Shown here: positions 9,816 to 22,900 of the stretch, one piece after another | How positions within the stretch are numbered: position 1 is the stretch's first letter | Layout: each line of letters opens with the position of its first letter | Assembly: GCF_001949145.1 (NCBI RefSeq) | Contig: NW_019091712.1 | Location: forward strand, 75,470 to 122,356 | Length of the DNA stretch: 46,887 nucleotides | Origin: Acanthaster planci | Lineage: Eukaryota; Echinodermata; Asteroidea; Valvatida; Acanthasteridae | Direction: 5' to 3' | Made by a program: the position numbers and the translations under genes | The notes under the pieces: model-generated | What the model was told of the DNA's origin: nothing | The model's database searches: none | The model's input: the letters and a program-made list of their open reading frames with translations, nothing else

Positions 9816-10681
9816 TCTCACATTGTAATAATTACGTTTCCAAAATATGAAGTTTGGAGTAAAAGTTTAAGCTTTGATTTCCTTCCACGGATATTCTTTG
9901 AATCACCTTTCAAAGGAAGCCTCTCTAACACATAAGTACATGTACTACAATGGTAATAATAGTTTTTCATCGTTTTGAGGCTGTAAATATTACTGCAAGT
10001 GCTGTTTTATTTTTGTCGGTGTTCTAAAATTAATTTGCGCTTCCCTTGAAATTCTAGCATGCTTTGTAGATCAGAGATAAAACTTTCTCCTTTTTGCATA
10101 CCAATGTACCTTATAGTTACAACAACAGTTTTATTGACGTGTTCAATTATCATGTTGATGTTTACATTATGAATATTTGTACAAGCACGTGCGCGTTGTT
10201 TCTTTTTAACAACTTCCCGTTTCGATAACATCTCATTAGTATGTTTTTTGTAGGCAACATTTTGGAGTCAAAAACAAGAGAAAGAAAACACGTTAACATG
10301 GCATGCTTGAGATTAAGGCTAGTGGGTACACTTACGGTTGGGAAATGGGTGAAATGAAAGTATGAGAGTGCCGCATTGTCCATGAAATATATTACTAAAA
10401 TCCTTGACTATGCAACGTTATTTTAAATTAATCACTATTTCTATCTGTATTTTGGGCCTTTTTGTGTTTTGCATATTCATGAGCAACGCGGTGATGTAAT
10501 CGGAGGAATTCGGGCATTGAACCTCAATGCTGCATTGATCTGTGCACAAAAAATGTTAGATGAATTATACTTTTCCACTTCCATTAGCAAATTATTGTTG
10601 TATGAGTTTAAAGCAATTATTTCAATTTTTGTTTTCCAATTTGTATTTTGGGGCCATTATGGTATTATGCTAATATGAATA

Positions 10682-10849
10682 CGGCCGTTTCACAATAGGG
10701 CGCCTCCAAGAGTTTGTAACGCGTTGGCCAGTCACAACGCTCGAAATTTGTCGACCCTTTCTAAACGCGCATTGGGTCGACAACTTTCGCGCATTTTGAT
10801 TGGCCAACGCGTGGCAAACTCTTGGTGGCGCACTATTGTGAAACGGCTG
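10682..10849. mobile_element. MITE of the GCGCCTCCAAGAG family, copy 1
   Basis: Left end gccgtttcacaataGGGCGC and its reverse complement at the right (GGCGCACTATTGTGAAACGG) form terminal inverted repeats of about 45 bp that include aacgcgttggcca. No coding capacity. It interrupts the second unit of a local direct repeat. Confidence 0.78.
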
Positions 10850-12617
10850 AACTGAATGCTCATGAGCGATACAATGATGTAATAATATGCACTGTACCCC
10901 AATGTCGCATTGGTTTGTACACAGAAAATGAATTAAATTTCAGTGATTTAATCACTCAGTTTCGTCACTGAATTTATCCTTAAGATGGTGTGAATTAGCG
11001 GTTATTTGGCTGTCCTTTTTGTTGTGATTCAAAATTAACTAAAACGAAAAGACCAAAGAAATCAGGTATAAATGTTTCGCAATAATTACATAACTCACTT
11101 TTATTTGACTGTCTCTTGTTAATTAGTTAGATTTAAGAGCCAATGATTTGTAGACAAATTTATATTAATGAAAAAATTGATTTTTTAAATTAGTAAAATG
11201 ATTGAAAAAAAAAGGAATTTGCTTTTCCAACTCAAAGCCATTTCCAGATTGAGACAAAATTTACGATAAATAGGACGGATAATTTTTTTAAAATTATAAT
11301 GCTCTGAAAATGAAATTAAGTGATGTTATTTCGAATTGGAATCAACATTTGGGGCGAGTGACCACCCTTTGACGAAACTGAACGTCTTTTCAGCAATATT
11401 AAGTCAGAGAATTGCAACCAGAAAAACCTATACTTTGCTCTCACCGATTTCTTTCCTTTGGCAGTTTATTGTTCTATAAGTATATGGCAGAATGCCAGCA
11501 AATTCTCTCAGAAATTCTCTCAGAAATATTTTCAGAGAACAAATTTGAAAAAAGTCCAAACTTTGAATACGAAAACATGCAAATTGGAGAGGGTCTTCCC
11601 AGATTAATATCACACTAAAAGCGCTCTCACTTGTCTGGAAAAGCTTGGCCAATTTTGAATTTTTTAAAAAGTACATTTACAGTTGACTGAAAATTTGAAA
11701 GATTTCAAACAATTTTCATACAGTGAAGAAAGAGTTTATTAAACATGCAAGCTATCTTAAGAAAAGCTCTTACACTGTTCCTTCAACTTTTTGCAAATAC
11801 AGCCTGAAAGTTGACCCCTGATGGCGCGCTTCCGAAACTCTTGGGTAGGAAAAATAACTTTTAGAATTTGTAATATATTTCCGTTGAGTTGCTTCTTAAA
11901 AAATCAAACTCGGAAAAGGGGCTTTGGGGAATATTTGCTAATATATCAATTTACAGAAATTGAAAAATCAACCGACCTAAAAGAGAAATATCCTGCCAAG
12001 TAACCCATCACTTACGAAAATCTAAAATACATGAAAAACAGTGCAATGAGGCAGTCTCGTACTAGATGAACATTTACAGTTTGAAATTTTATGGCAGTCT
12101 GCGGTAAAAGCCGAAAATAAAACAGATCAAAATATATTACATACTTTTATAATTTATAAGGTAATAAACTTAAAGCAATATTGTACTTTTACGAAAGATT
12201 CTTATATTTTATCTAACCTTTGCTGACAATAACTGCGTGATGTCAACTCAACGGAATCTGGAACCCATCGACTGCAGGTAGGTAAATCTTTGCAACGTTG
12301 TACACTCTCGTTTTCACGAAAGCACGGGAGAATGAAGACAAACGTGCATGAACAAGGAGACCTGGGTACGATATCGCCAGAGGGGAAAGGTCGTTAATAA
12401 AATTCGTTTTTTTTACCCATTTCCAGGTGACTTTTCCTAAATAATACTTGATGAAGACAGGTGAACCTCCATCATAAAGTTTGCATGGGGTGGTTTCAGT
12501 TCAGGAATTATTCTTCCAAAAATTATCGAACGTGAAAGGACGGCCCCATAGGCAGACCGTGCGAGGGTTCCGGAAGCTCGCTGTGTGACCTTTTACTTTC
12601 AGCCTCTTTACCTTTAT

Positions 12618-13170
12618 ACGGTCAATTCATAATAGTGCGTCTCCAAGAGTTTGCAACAAGTTGGCCAATCACAACGCGCGAAATCTGTTGACCCTGTCCA
12701 AACGCGCATTGGATTGACAGATTTCGCATTGTGAATATTTCTCGAGCAGGGCGCTGGGAGGACTGATGGCTTTTCGCTGTGAGTGGCTGCATTTTGCAGA
12801 ACTTGCGATTGCGAGGTTGCTGTTAGCGAAGCGTTATTAAATTTTTTGGTTCGCCAATTGCAATGCGTTGGCACGGGCAAAGTATCGGCTATATGATAAA
12901 ATCACAGTGTGGTAATTTATCTTCAGCAATGAAGAAGAAAAAGAAAAGATTTAGAATTGATAACCGCCGCTTGTGTAACGCATTGAGCGAGTTCGCGCGC
13001 CTGGCAGAAATTTACCCATAATGCTCTGCGCGTTGTTAGCTGTGAACCCGTGTGACGTAATTCCTTCACTGAAATCTGTGCAAGGCCATAAGCCCTGTTC
13101 GGGGGCTGGGCGACGAGTGAAATTGTAATTGGCCAACGCGTTGCAAACTTTGGGAGGCGCACAATGTCCA
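12618..13170. mobile_element. Longer member of the GCGCCTCCAAGAG family
   Basis: Left end ataatagtgcgtctccaaga, then gtttgcaacaagttggccaa; right end is the inverted counterpart (ttggccaacgcg, gcaaact, ggaggcgcac). The roughly 450-bp interior is unlike the short copies, so it may be a fuller element, or two elements, or carry an insertion. No transposase reading frame is visible. Confidence 0.55.
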
Positions 13171-16100
13171 CATGATCAAAATTTGTACGCGGTTCTCAAA
13201 CCATTAACCCCTCCCAATATGGCCCCCATTGTTAATAGTCCACGATTTAAGTAATGTAATAATACAGATACACATCCACACTCGGCTCCACACCAGGATT
13301 GGGCAGTGAGATCATCCCCTTTTTCGTTTTTTGGACATCTTCCTGTCATAACGTTCATAAACAACACAGGGCAACAGGTCCAAAAACTAAGGCTGCATCC
13401 GAATCTGTTGTCTAGACCTAGGTCTAGGTCTTCACTCCATAAAAAAAATACGCAGACGATAGACCTAGCCGTAGCTCTGAAAGCCCTTTTCGAATACGGC
13501 ATTACTCTGACAGATCTCGATCCTTCACCTGTTGGAGGGTTGTTAGGTCTGGGGTCCATTATTGGCGATCGTATTTAAACTTTCCAAGAGGTTAAAGTGT
13601 AAAGAAGAGACGAACGATCGAGGGTCCATGAATGCAGTTGTTTATAAGGATATGTGTTATCTGTGAACAAACAAAGGAATAAAAGTTCCAGTGAGAGGTG
13701 AATTAGGAATAAGAAGAACGCCTAAACCACTTTTCAGTTTAAATCATATGGTCATCGATGAGATTTAGCAGGAACGGATGTAAAGCGCGGGTATGTGCGG
13801 GGTATGCGTGTAGATTCTGTCATAAAATACGCCATTGAGCATTTCTAAGGCGAGCATCCCCATTCTAATAATGATGAATCCAATTTTGGGAAACTTTCAG
13901 GATTCATCACAATTATCCCTCTTGAAAATCCATGTAAGATTAGCTGAGTAGTCTGGCCGCCCGTCCAAGAACTTGTAATGGAAACAGTGATATTTCTTGG
14001 CCATTTCTGAAATGGATGCAAAAAAAGCAGGGTTGACCTTTCACAGTATCCCCACCCACTCGAAAATCAGATCAAGCACATCCAGAAACTGTTTCATAGA
14101 GGGGAGTGTGTAAACAAGAGATGGCGTTATTCACGGCAATAGATCGTGGCTCTTGCTCTTCACCTCCAATATTGCAATTATAACAGCTCATTCTGAATAA
14201 GCAAAAATTTATCAGAATCCAGCTAGTTTTAAATTAATTAGTAAACGTGAGGGTGATTTTTCCAGAAAGAATTGGATTTCACACAGGTCTATTTTACAAC
14301 GGTACCAAAAAATGTGCTGTGAGGCCCAACAACAATGAGATGAGCATTGCCTGTGCGAAAGTAATTGGTGCTAGTTAATTCCCTGCTAATATGAGTTACT
14401 TAACCAGGAAACTTACTATAACAACACCAACAAGTAACCAACCTTTCCCACATCCGAATCTAGCCCTGTAATCTCTGTTCATCCCGCTTTAAAATAATTC
14501 CATCTGTTTTTCTGCTGCTTCGAAACTAGGGTAAGTAAAATCAACTCGGGCCCAAACCAGCAGGGACTGTCAACCTGACACAGATCTAACCAACTCGGAC
14601 CCGAATCATCACGATCCCAAACCAACGTGGACCTAGGCTATATGACTTGGGCCCACACCACCTCCAACTGAACTGAGACCAACTCAGACTCATAAAGATA
14701 AACCTTCTTATCGGGGAAGCCATTTTCAATCTTGTTCCGCGAATCTGTCATATTCAATTATTTATGTTTAAATGGTGATGCCAGACTATACATTAGGTTC
14801 CAAACCTGATATTAAACTGTTGTAATGTGACTCAAAACATTTACATAATTATAATTTAGGACAATTTGTTAATTAATTTTTTCTAAATGTAAACTGGGAT
14901 TAATTTCTATGTTATTTTACTCTCAGGTTCCCCAAATAAAAAAGTTAACCTCACTGTCAATTCAAGATTGCAGACACATGAATACAGTCTATTAGGATTC
15001 AGACTAACTTTTTGTCTATACGGATCTCTTCAATTATGAATAAATTTATTTTTTAACTCTCTACTTAATTGGTTTTCATTTTTAAATTGATCATCTACTC
15101 CCATTTCTTCACTTCTTTTTCATTGCTTTTACATTTTACAATATTTTAATTTACTTAATAAGATATTTTGCTATATTTATCAATTAAAAAACCGATAAGG
15201 CTACTCTGTTGAAATAAAGCCGAAAGCATTAAAGGCAAGTTAAAACGCTTTAAAGTTTGTTTAACAAATTTGAAAAATTTATTGAAGTTTGTCCCGGATA
15301 AGTAACAAAAAGGGTCGAGAAGTTAAAGTTGACAGTCGATCTTAGAGTTTTTTTGGTTACATAGCTAATATTGTTTTATCATCTGTATTCACATTTCATT
15401 GTTTGTTTTCACGATAATTTTGCATTTGCAGTTCAAATCTGGCTTCAAACTTGCAAAGTCCCTCGAATTTTTCACTTCCTGCCACAATATGTCACTGTGA
15501 TCAACAGACACGTCTGCAACTCTGTAAACACTTTCAAGACTGCGACCTTGTGAGAAAACAATCTTATTTGTTGCGAACCAGGAAACTGCAATGTTTGGTC
15601 GGACTTTATTCACAATGGAACATGTCTGCATTTGAATCTGATATTCTTTTGAACTTCTATTATGCGCGGGTGAATGTCTCGACGATACACGATCCCCACC
15701 ATTTTCCTGCAAAAGTACAATAGTCGCACCAATCATGTGCTAATCGCTTCTTTTCACGACTTCTGGGGTCGTATCCATAGGACTGGGGCCGGGGTGCACA
15801 AGGGGAATTTTTAGAGGAAATGTCTGTACTTCTTTTTGTCTGCTGTGTACACCCAGTGGGTTTGCCACTGAAGGTGGCCTTGTCCGTGAATACCGGTATT
15901 GTTTGGATTTCTCGCGCCAAAACCTGTGTGGTTTCCTCATGCAGGCTCGACTAAACACGACACATTATGGGAAAACACAATTCCGTTCACACCCATGTTC
16001 TTTTGCTGGCCAATCAAGCACAAATGTTGAACCTGTTGATCGAAAGTGCTTTACCTGGTTTCTGTGTCTGGTGGAGGAAGTATGGGTTAAATTGAGACTT

Positions 16101-16733
16101 GGTGCAGCCGCTACTAAATCACAGCATCTGTTGAGAAAATTCATGTTGTGATGATGTTATGATGTTGACTTTTATTCCGCATCTTGTGCCGTAGATTACT
16201 TCCGATAAAGATGTTATTAACAAAACCTTAGAAAACGCACTTTTATGATATCACCCTGTTTTCAATTTTAGTCTGCCTTGTAAAAGGGTTTTTGTTGCAT
16301 TTTTGGATCTCGTCCGAGGCTGTTGCAGTCAGGACATCCATGAGCAAAATAATTGTCATTATGGTGAAAGAAAAATATTGTCACGATTACAGTTACTATG
16401 ATGGAATTATTGGGGATTATCTGTGCAATCTTCGCAGTGAGAGTCGTGAAGTGGGCTTTGGGTAAAGTGTTCTTAATGAAGCTGTGCGAATTCTAAATCT
16501 GAGTCACCAGAAATACATATTTCATGCATGAAATGACGGATCGTTGATTTTGAAAGATGAAAATAAACTAAATTCAGTAGTAGGAAAGATAAACTCCCTA
16601 GCAAACAGATCCCAGGACCGAGAGGTGTACGTTCTTGGAGCCCGGTGGGAGATTGCAATTCTGCCCAGACAAGATTGGCCGAGACGTCCGACTTCTCTGG
16701 AGTTCCCCTTTCCTTGACGCATTATAGAATGTA

Positions 16734-16741
16734 TGACGTCA
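16734..16741. promoter_or_regulatory. CRE-like palindrome upstream of gene 2
   Basis: Perfect TGACGTCA about 150 bp before the gene 2 ATG, matching the site at 5955-5962. The surrounding bases (tgacgtcatgct, cccgt) also align. It is a candidate CREB/ATF site shared by the two promoters. Confidence 0.35.
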
Positions 16742-16890
16742 TGCTCCCGTGTTCAATCACCACGCTTCATTATGGTTCAACGTCGATGGTGGTCGGCATT
16801 GCACACGCTGTACTTAAACTTGTAGGGCCACTTGGTCATTATGTTAAGAGTGGAGCACACGGCAAGTTAATTTCACAACCAGGCTTCGAG

Positions 16891-16960
16891 ATGGAAGCGA
16901 AGACAAGTCTTTGTGCTTCTGCCGTCCTGCTTTGGATGCTTTTGTTCCTCCCAGGATCGG
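16891..16960 (+). CDS. Gene 2 exon 1: signal peptide
   Basis: ATG with G at -3 and +4; encodes MEAKTSLCASAVLLWMLLFL then PGS, aligned with gene 1 exon 1. Donor gtaaag, phase 1. The frame is open upstream to another ATG at 16645, but gene 1 has a stop in that stretch and the signal peptide starts here, so 16891 is preferred. Most differences from gene 1 change the amino acid. Confidence 0.82.
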
Positions 16961-19900
16961 GTAAAGTTTTTTTTAAAACATGGTTGACTGCATAATCGAC
17001 GACCTTTATGCAGGACTATACAGTCGACTGTAATCCTTATTATTGTATTCTTATTTCCAAAATCCAACACGTTCCGTGACTAATAGATGCATTCTGGCCC
17101 GGTTTCATCCTCCCAACAGTAATACAGGGGCCGATTTCATAGAGTTACTTAAGCACAGAATTACCTAAACATGAAAAAACCTTGCTTGACAAATCAGGTT
17201 ACCAGCCAAAATTCCATGTGATGTATATTGGTTTGGAATGGTAGTGTACTCACCTGTCTTTTGGTTAGCCTTTCGATTTTCAGCAGGTAACCTTTATTTT
17301 TTAAGCAAGATTTTTTTGTGCTTAAGCAGCTTTTGTGCTTATAAGCTTAAGTAGCTCTATGAAATTGGCCCCAGATTTCCCAATTGGTCAAGTGCGTTTT
17401 CATGAAATGCATCAATTTAAATCCTTATACCACTCTCACGTCGAAATTTTATTGGTTGCAAATTGATCACGTGATATGCCACAAGCGCGCATGCATCATT
17501 TACGATCGAGTACACTAGACTGATCCTCGTCCCATTATGTAGGGACCGGTAGCTGACTACTCTACGAATCAAGGGTCCAGTATCGCTCAATGTCCACATG
17601 ATCAAGACTGGAGGAATTAATCCAGTTTTCCGGAAATAGCCGAAATATCCCGAAGTCGTCCCGTCTATATTCGGCATGTTCGGATAAGTGTTGTAGGTCT
17701 CCTTCCTCCATGTTTCGTTACGGTACATCTTTTTGGATATTTGTTTTTCAGTATTTTGCTTACAAAAAAAACAGTCTGAGGATATCTGTTTTAATGTTCA
17801 CATCACATAATTTGGGACACTCGGGTTTAAAATGACCAGACCAGGGTTAAAGCAGAGCAGTACCACTGATAAAAGAACGTTACGTATTTTGTTGTACATA
17901 TTTTTGTTTGAAGACGTCACAGACGAATTATGTATATTTTGGCTGTTATCGAATAAGGGAATAAAAAATGTGCTTGGCCGGCACCGGCTCTGGAGAATGT
18001 ACCCGGATGCCTTTGCCTGCGGCTCAGGCATTTGTCGTGTCCATAATTCTCCTGAGCCAGTCTTAAGCACGCGTTTAAGAGCGGCCAAGCACACATCTTT
18101 TTATTAAATACTAAATCTGCTGCCTTAAAATAATCTTGGCTGAAACGAAGCAGACATGATTTGCAAATTCTTTCTAATTTTTTCTCAACGTTTCAGATGC
18201 ATGCCGCGGGGGTCGAGGAGGTGGAGGATGTAAGTACTGTATTAACTTCGTTCCCAGAAAGTTGAGCAGCGTGTCACATGGCTACCTGCTCTGTCGCACA
18301 CTTTTTTACTTACAGCACGCGCACACTAGTATCAGCCTTGTGCCCAGCTGTTCGTATGAAATCAACTGTTAGCTTCCGTATGTTATAGTATAAGCTAATC
18401 CGACGATGAAAATTAGAAGCCATTACTGCGGGGCCATCCTGCTCAAGTTCACAATCAGCTGGGGATAAGTTCGTTCAAGGACCACTGTAAACTAGTGGTT
18501 GGCTCGTGACGTACCTAGCGCATGTGCAGTGCAGTTGAAGTGCGAACAATCCTAGTCAGTCGTTGTCGGGTCATTATGCCAAAGGGGAGAAAAAGTGGCA
18601 ACAGGAAGGGCAAAATAGCAAAAATTTGCCTCATTTTTTCAAAATTGTAGTCGGGTGGTCGCACCGAATAGAGAGTTAAATTTTCATTCTCCACTTAATT
18701 CGTACGCGCAGCAAATATATGCTGGAATGTACGGTCTTCATGTGCGCGTCTTTTTTCGCCGGTGAGGGTGCACTTCAACTCAAGGCGGATTTCTATTGGC
18801 AATTTTATGCACGCCAGAATGTTGACAGGCTTTGAAGGCGCGCCGGCTTCCACGCACATCTGTATAAATTTGAGACTGGCCGTTTTTCCAAAGGTTTGTG
18901 AACATGGATCCGCCCAGTACATGGCAATTTGTACTATAGAGCTCTATGTTTGGAATGCGATCTTGCGGTCTAAACGGGTGCATACTCACCGCGTGTGTGC
19001 GCAGATTTACTCGCGTTTGGCGCAGATTGTGCTAAGTACGCACGGTCAATTTAGACCTATGTTGAATGTGTTGTCTTAACGTGTGCACTGGGTGCGCACT
19101 CTACAAATGCAATTTTAATTGAAACTTAAAGGTCACGATCGTAAGGTAAATCTACAAGGACGCCTTTTACATATCCTGAAAATGTTGATTTCTTTTTCAC
19201 ATCCATACTTCGCCAAGAAGGAAGCTAGTTGTAACCAGTAGGCTACAGTAGCGTGTTTTTATAAGCGATTTTCCGGCTCAGTGTGACAGAACTTCACACG
19301 GAGACTTGTTGTTGTTGGGCACTGGCATTTTTTTTCTTCTGAGTGGGCACGGGTAACACGATCCCAGCTAATGATTTTTACTAACCTGGCCTGGGGTGGT
19401 TTAAAAAAACAGTCTTTCTAAGTATTCTTTGTGCTCTATTGTCCTGATTCCAGACGCACCGATACACATCACAGCAGTCTGTCGTGAAAAAATAAATTAC
19501 CGGTATTCCCCGCAGAGTTTATGAAGTGTTTTGTCTGCGAATAACCATTGTCCTTACGCCTTTAATGAGGGGCCGAAAAGAGCGAACTTCCGCGTTCAGC
19601 AGTAGCTTGTCATTCCTGGCTGTTTAATGTGGAGTGCTTACAGTAAGACGTGAACATCTTTCTCACGGGAATGCGAGGGTCTTGAAGGGGAGGGTTTGGA
19701 CAAGTCAGTCTGTGGTTTCTTGTCGCGAACAATGGGGGCAGCTATTGCCGTTGCTGCCACTGCTATAGTGGTAGCAGGTTTGTTATCTTCGAGCCCTTCG
19801 TGCCCGCTTGAGTAAGCTCTTCAAGTTGTATGTATCATTTTATATGTTTGATTCAAAACTTGATGAGAAACAGTGGCGTATCCAGCCGGGGGGCAATTTC

Positions 19901-22900
19901 CCCCCCGTGTGTTTTTTTTCCATAAATATTACTTCATAGGTGAGTAGGAAAGAAAGTAATTGGTATATTCATTTTTCAAACAGTAGCACCAAACCCGTTT
20001 TAAAAAAGCACCATTTTGAACCCCCCCATTCGCTTTTGAGTTTGCCCCCCCCAACAAAAGCTTGATAAAAAGCTAAAAGCTACTGACGAGGAATGTATGA
20101 ATGTGGGATCCTACCGTTTCAACGTCATTCACGAATACGTTTGATGAACGTCAACCCCCCTTTCTCCTCTAGTCGTCAGATCTTCTTACCAACTTCATTC
20201 ATAATGGAATAACAATGAATTTTTTACATATATATAAGTGCAATAAAATATGAAAATAATTTTACTAGGAGGCTTCGCCTCTTGGAATCGAACGTTACCG
20301 AGTGAAATTATTCTTATTATAGGTTTTTCCGTTAAGTTTGCACTTCTCTTATTTAAAATTGCTAACATCATGCAGAGCATACTCGTGTTCCACGAGCACA
20401 GCTGGGTGCACGAACAGAAGTAAACAACTAGCAGGTCTATGTCATGGTCAGAGTGAAGAGAGTAGCAAATGCAAATGGACAGTGCTTCAATGTTTAACTC
20501 TTACTTCTTTCTTTGATATGGAAGATTTCCTTTGTGGTTCAATTTGTTCAAGTTCCTCTACGATGGCTCAGAAAATCTGGTATCGCGGTATCGAGAATTG
20601 GTTTCTACGTACGATGGCCTTTAAAGCACTTTGTTTGTAAATAAATAAAGAAAAACAATGAGTTTAATTGCTTTCAGAGGAAACAACACAGCCTTATTGA
20701 GTGATGATATTCCATTGAGGTAATTGACTAATTTTTTTGTCTTCTCCTTAACTTGGCATTCGCCGAGAGAACAAGATGGGAATGCACTGCATAACCTTAC
20801 ACTTTTTTCTTACCTCCAAGCACTTATCGATCCGGCAAGGAACAATTGTTTTGCCACAACATTTTAAACCCTGTCTTAAATCCAACAACTTTGGCATTCA
20901 TCTTATTACGTAAATGAGTGTTTTGCCGAAGGAATAAAATATGCAGGTGTCGCAAATTTCATTTGCTTGGTGGACTTATTCTTTTATCGATATTTGAAAC
21001 TATCGTTAAAAATGTCTGCTTTTTGAGATCGAATTCCCTGAGAATTTTGACCATCTCATTAGACCTGAACTATTTTATTCAAAATTGATATTATAAATTT
21101 TAAATTAAATATCCCCTCCAAAATTCTTCGTAGTCGGCCGGCCATAGGCCCAAAATACGTCTAAAAAAGTTTCGATGGCATTTTTTGTTCAAAGCTGGCA
21201 ATGCTAGAAAGTATTACCATGGTCTGTTTCAGAAATACAGTGTACCCGGTTGCTAAATGGCACCTGACCTTGAAGGTCAAGATTAATGTACAAGAACAAT
21301 GCCCTCGTACGTAATACGGTCGTTTCACAATAGTGCGCCTCCAAGAGTTTGCAACGCGTTGACCAATCACAATGCGCGAAATCTGTTTGGAAATGGTCAC
21401 CAAATTACGCGTGATGTGATTGGTCAACGCGTTGCAAACTCTTGGAGGCGCACTATTGTGAATCGCCCGTATTATTCGCTGCAACTTTTTTTATTGGGGG
21501 CGCGCTTTAGCACGTAAAAAGTTTTCAGCGCAGAAACTTTGAGTTTAAGCCCATTTTGACTTCGAGAAAAATTGGACGTTTTCACAATCACAGTAAAAAA
21601 AAACACCTTTGGCCATTTTGGAAGTGACGAATGGGAACCCTACAATGGATATCCAAAGGCAGGGTGGCGTTAGAAATTACTGTTAAATAGGCGGTAGGTA
21701 ATGACAGACACGGTGAAGGAAAAATGACAAATTTCGGACATCTTTTTAAAACGTCATTTTGGTCAGTGCGGGAAGTTACATGTACATGTAGTTCCTCGTT
21801 CGATATAACAGTCATGACCATGACAGTTTGATATTGCAACGTTCAGTAAAAATAAGATAGCCGTGTTAATCTGTGGAAGTGAAAAGGGATATATATACGA
21901 ACGCCAGTCATGCCAGTGACTCAGTAGCCATAAAAGCAAAAACATGTCGAGAAAAGTTCAATTTAGGAGGGGAAAATATAATGTAGTTTAATGAGAAAAC
22001 ACTAAGATTTTTAGACCAGTCTCATTATAGGGTTTGTGTGCAGGGTGTCAAGTGGTATCTGTCTATAGAAGTCGATCTTTCCTGTGGAAAATATGAGGTA
22101 GCACTTTATTGACTAAGGTAAGTCTTTCAGTGCATGAGGTTCTGTATAGCAACAATTAACTGACTAGGCCTAGCTAGGGCCTATTTCAGACATTGTCAGC
22201 ATGGTCAGATGCACCAGTTGTCCACCTTCGGCCTTTTCATTTGATGAAGTAGTTGTTCCTACAAAAGCTTGCGCAGCTCACTGTAGGCTTATCTTATGTT
22301 ATGTTTTTAGTCTATAAAGTGCTACCCCATATTTTCCACTAACACTGAATAAGTTTGACATTTAGAGTGCAGCACCATGCACATACCCATCCACATGTAC
22401 ATGTACCTTATTTACATTGTACATATACCAGTTAATAGTGATGATGTAGGCCTATGTACACACACAACTCTCTCTCACAGAGGCAACCTGGCATGTGGGG
22501 TTTTTCGGGGTCAAACAAGCCCTAATATGTATCGGTAGGTGACAGTTTTTGAAGCAATATAATTATTTATACGGGGGAAAAATGGTTAGTTTTATATGCT
22601 TCCTATTTTCGTTGAAACTATTGCAGTCAACCAAAATAATGTACATCAAGCCCACGCCCTGGGTCTAAACTTATTTTCAAAGTGTTTCTGTACACTTTAG
22701 CCACCCCGATGCCTCCATTTCGACCAGGGTAATGTAATTTTCCAGGTTCAAAACGGCTTTGATTAAAGTCTTGTTGGTGGAGTTCTTCATTTGCATACGT
22801 ACCAGAGTAGGAAAGTGAATGCATCATATCACACTTTTCTCAAATCGAATTAAATACCCAAACTCCTTTCCCATGCCTGGAGATTACATTGAATCTTATG

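Larger units (their letters stand above)
9679..16890. other. Intergenic region and 5' flank of gene 2
   Basis: No gene that I can support in about 7 kb. It contains diverged copies of unit A intergenic blocks (9870-10235, 14090-14490, 15790-16890) interrupted by AT-rich inserted DNA. Members of an inverted-repeat transposon family lie at 9778, 10682 and 12618. At 10440-10930 there is a two-copy direct repeat (tattttgggcc... to acaaaaaatg...), the second copy split by the transposon at 10682. At 14520-14720 there are recurring aactcgg-accc motifs. A 16-bp perfect palindrome (ctagacctaggtctag) is at 13412-13427. Confidence 0.55.

Noticed and set aside
13306-13578. Open frames on both strands near the ctagacctaggtctag palindrome
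   Set aside because: No domain, no splice context, no duplicate in unit A; intergenic insert.
16645-16995. Earlier ATG at 16645 as start of gene 2
   Set aside because: The gene 1 copy has a stop in the aligned frame, and the hydrophobic signal sequence begins at 16891.
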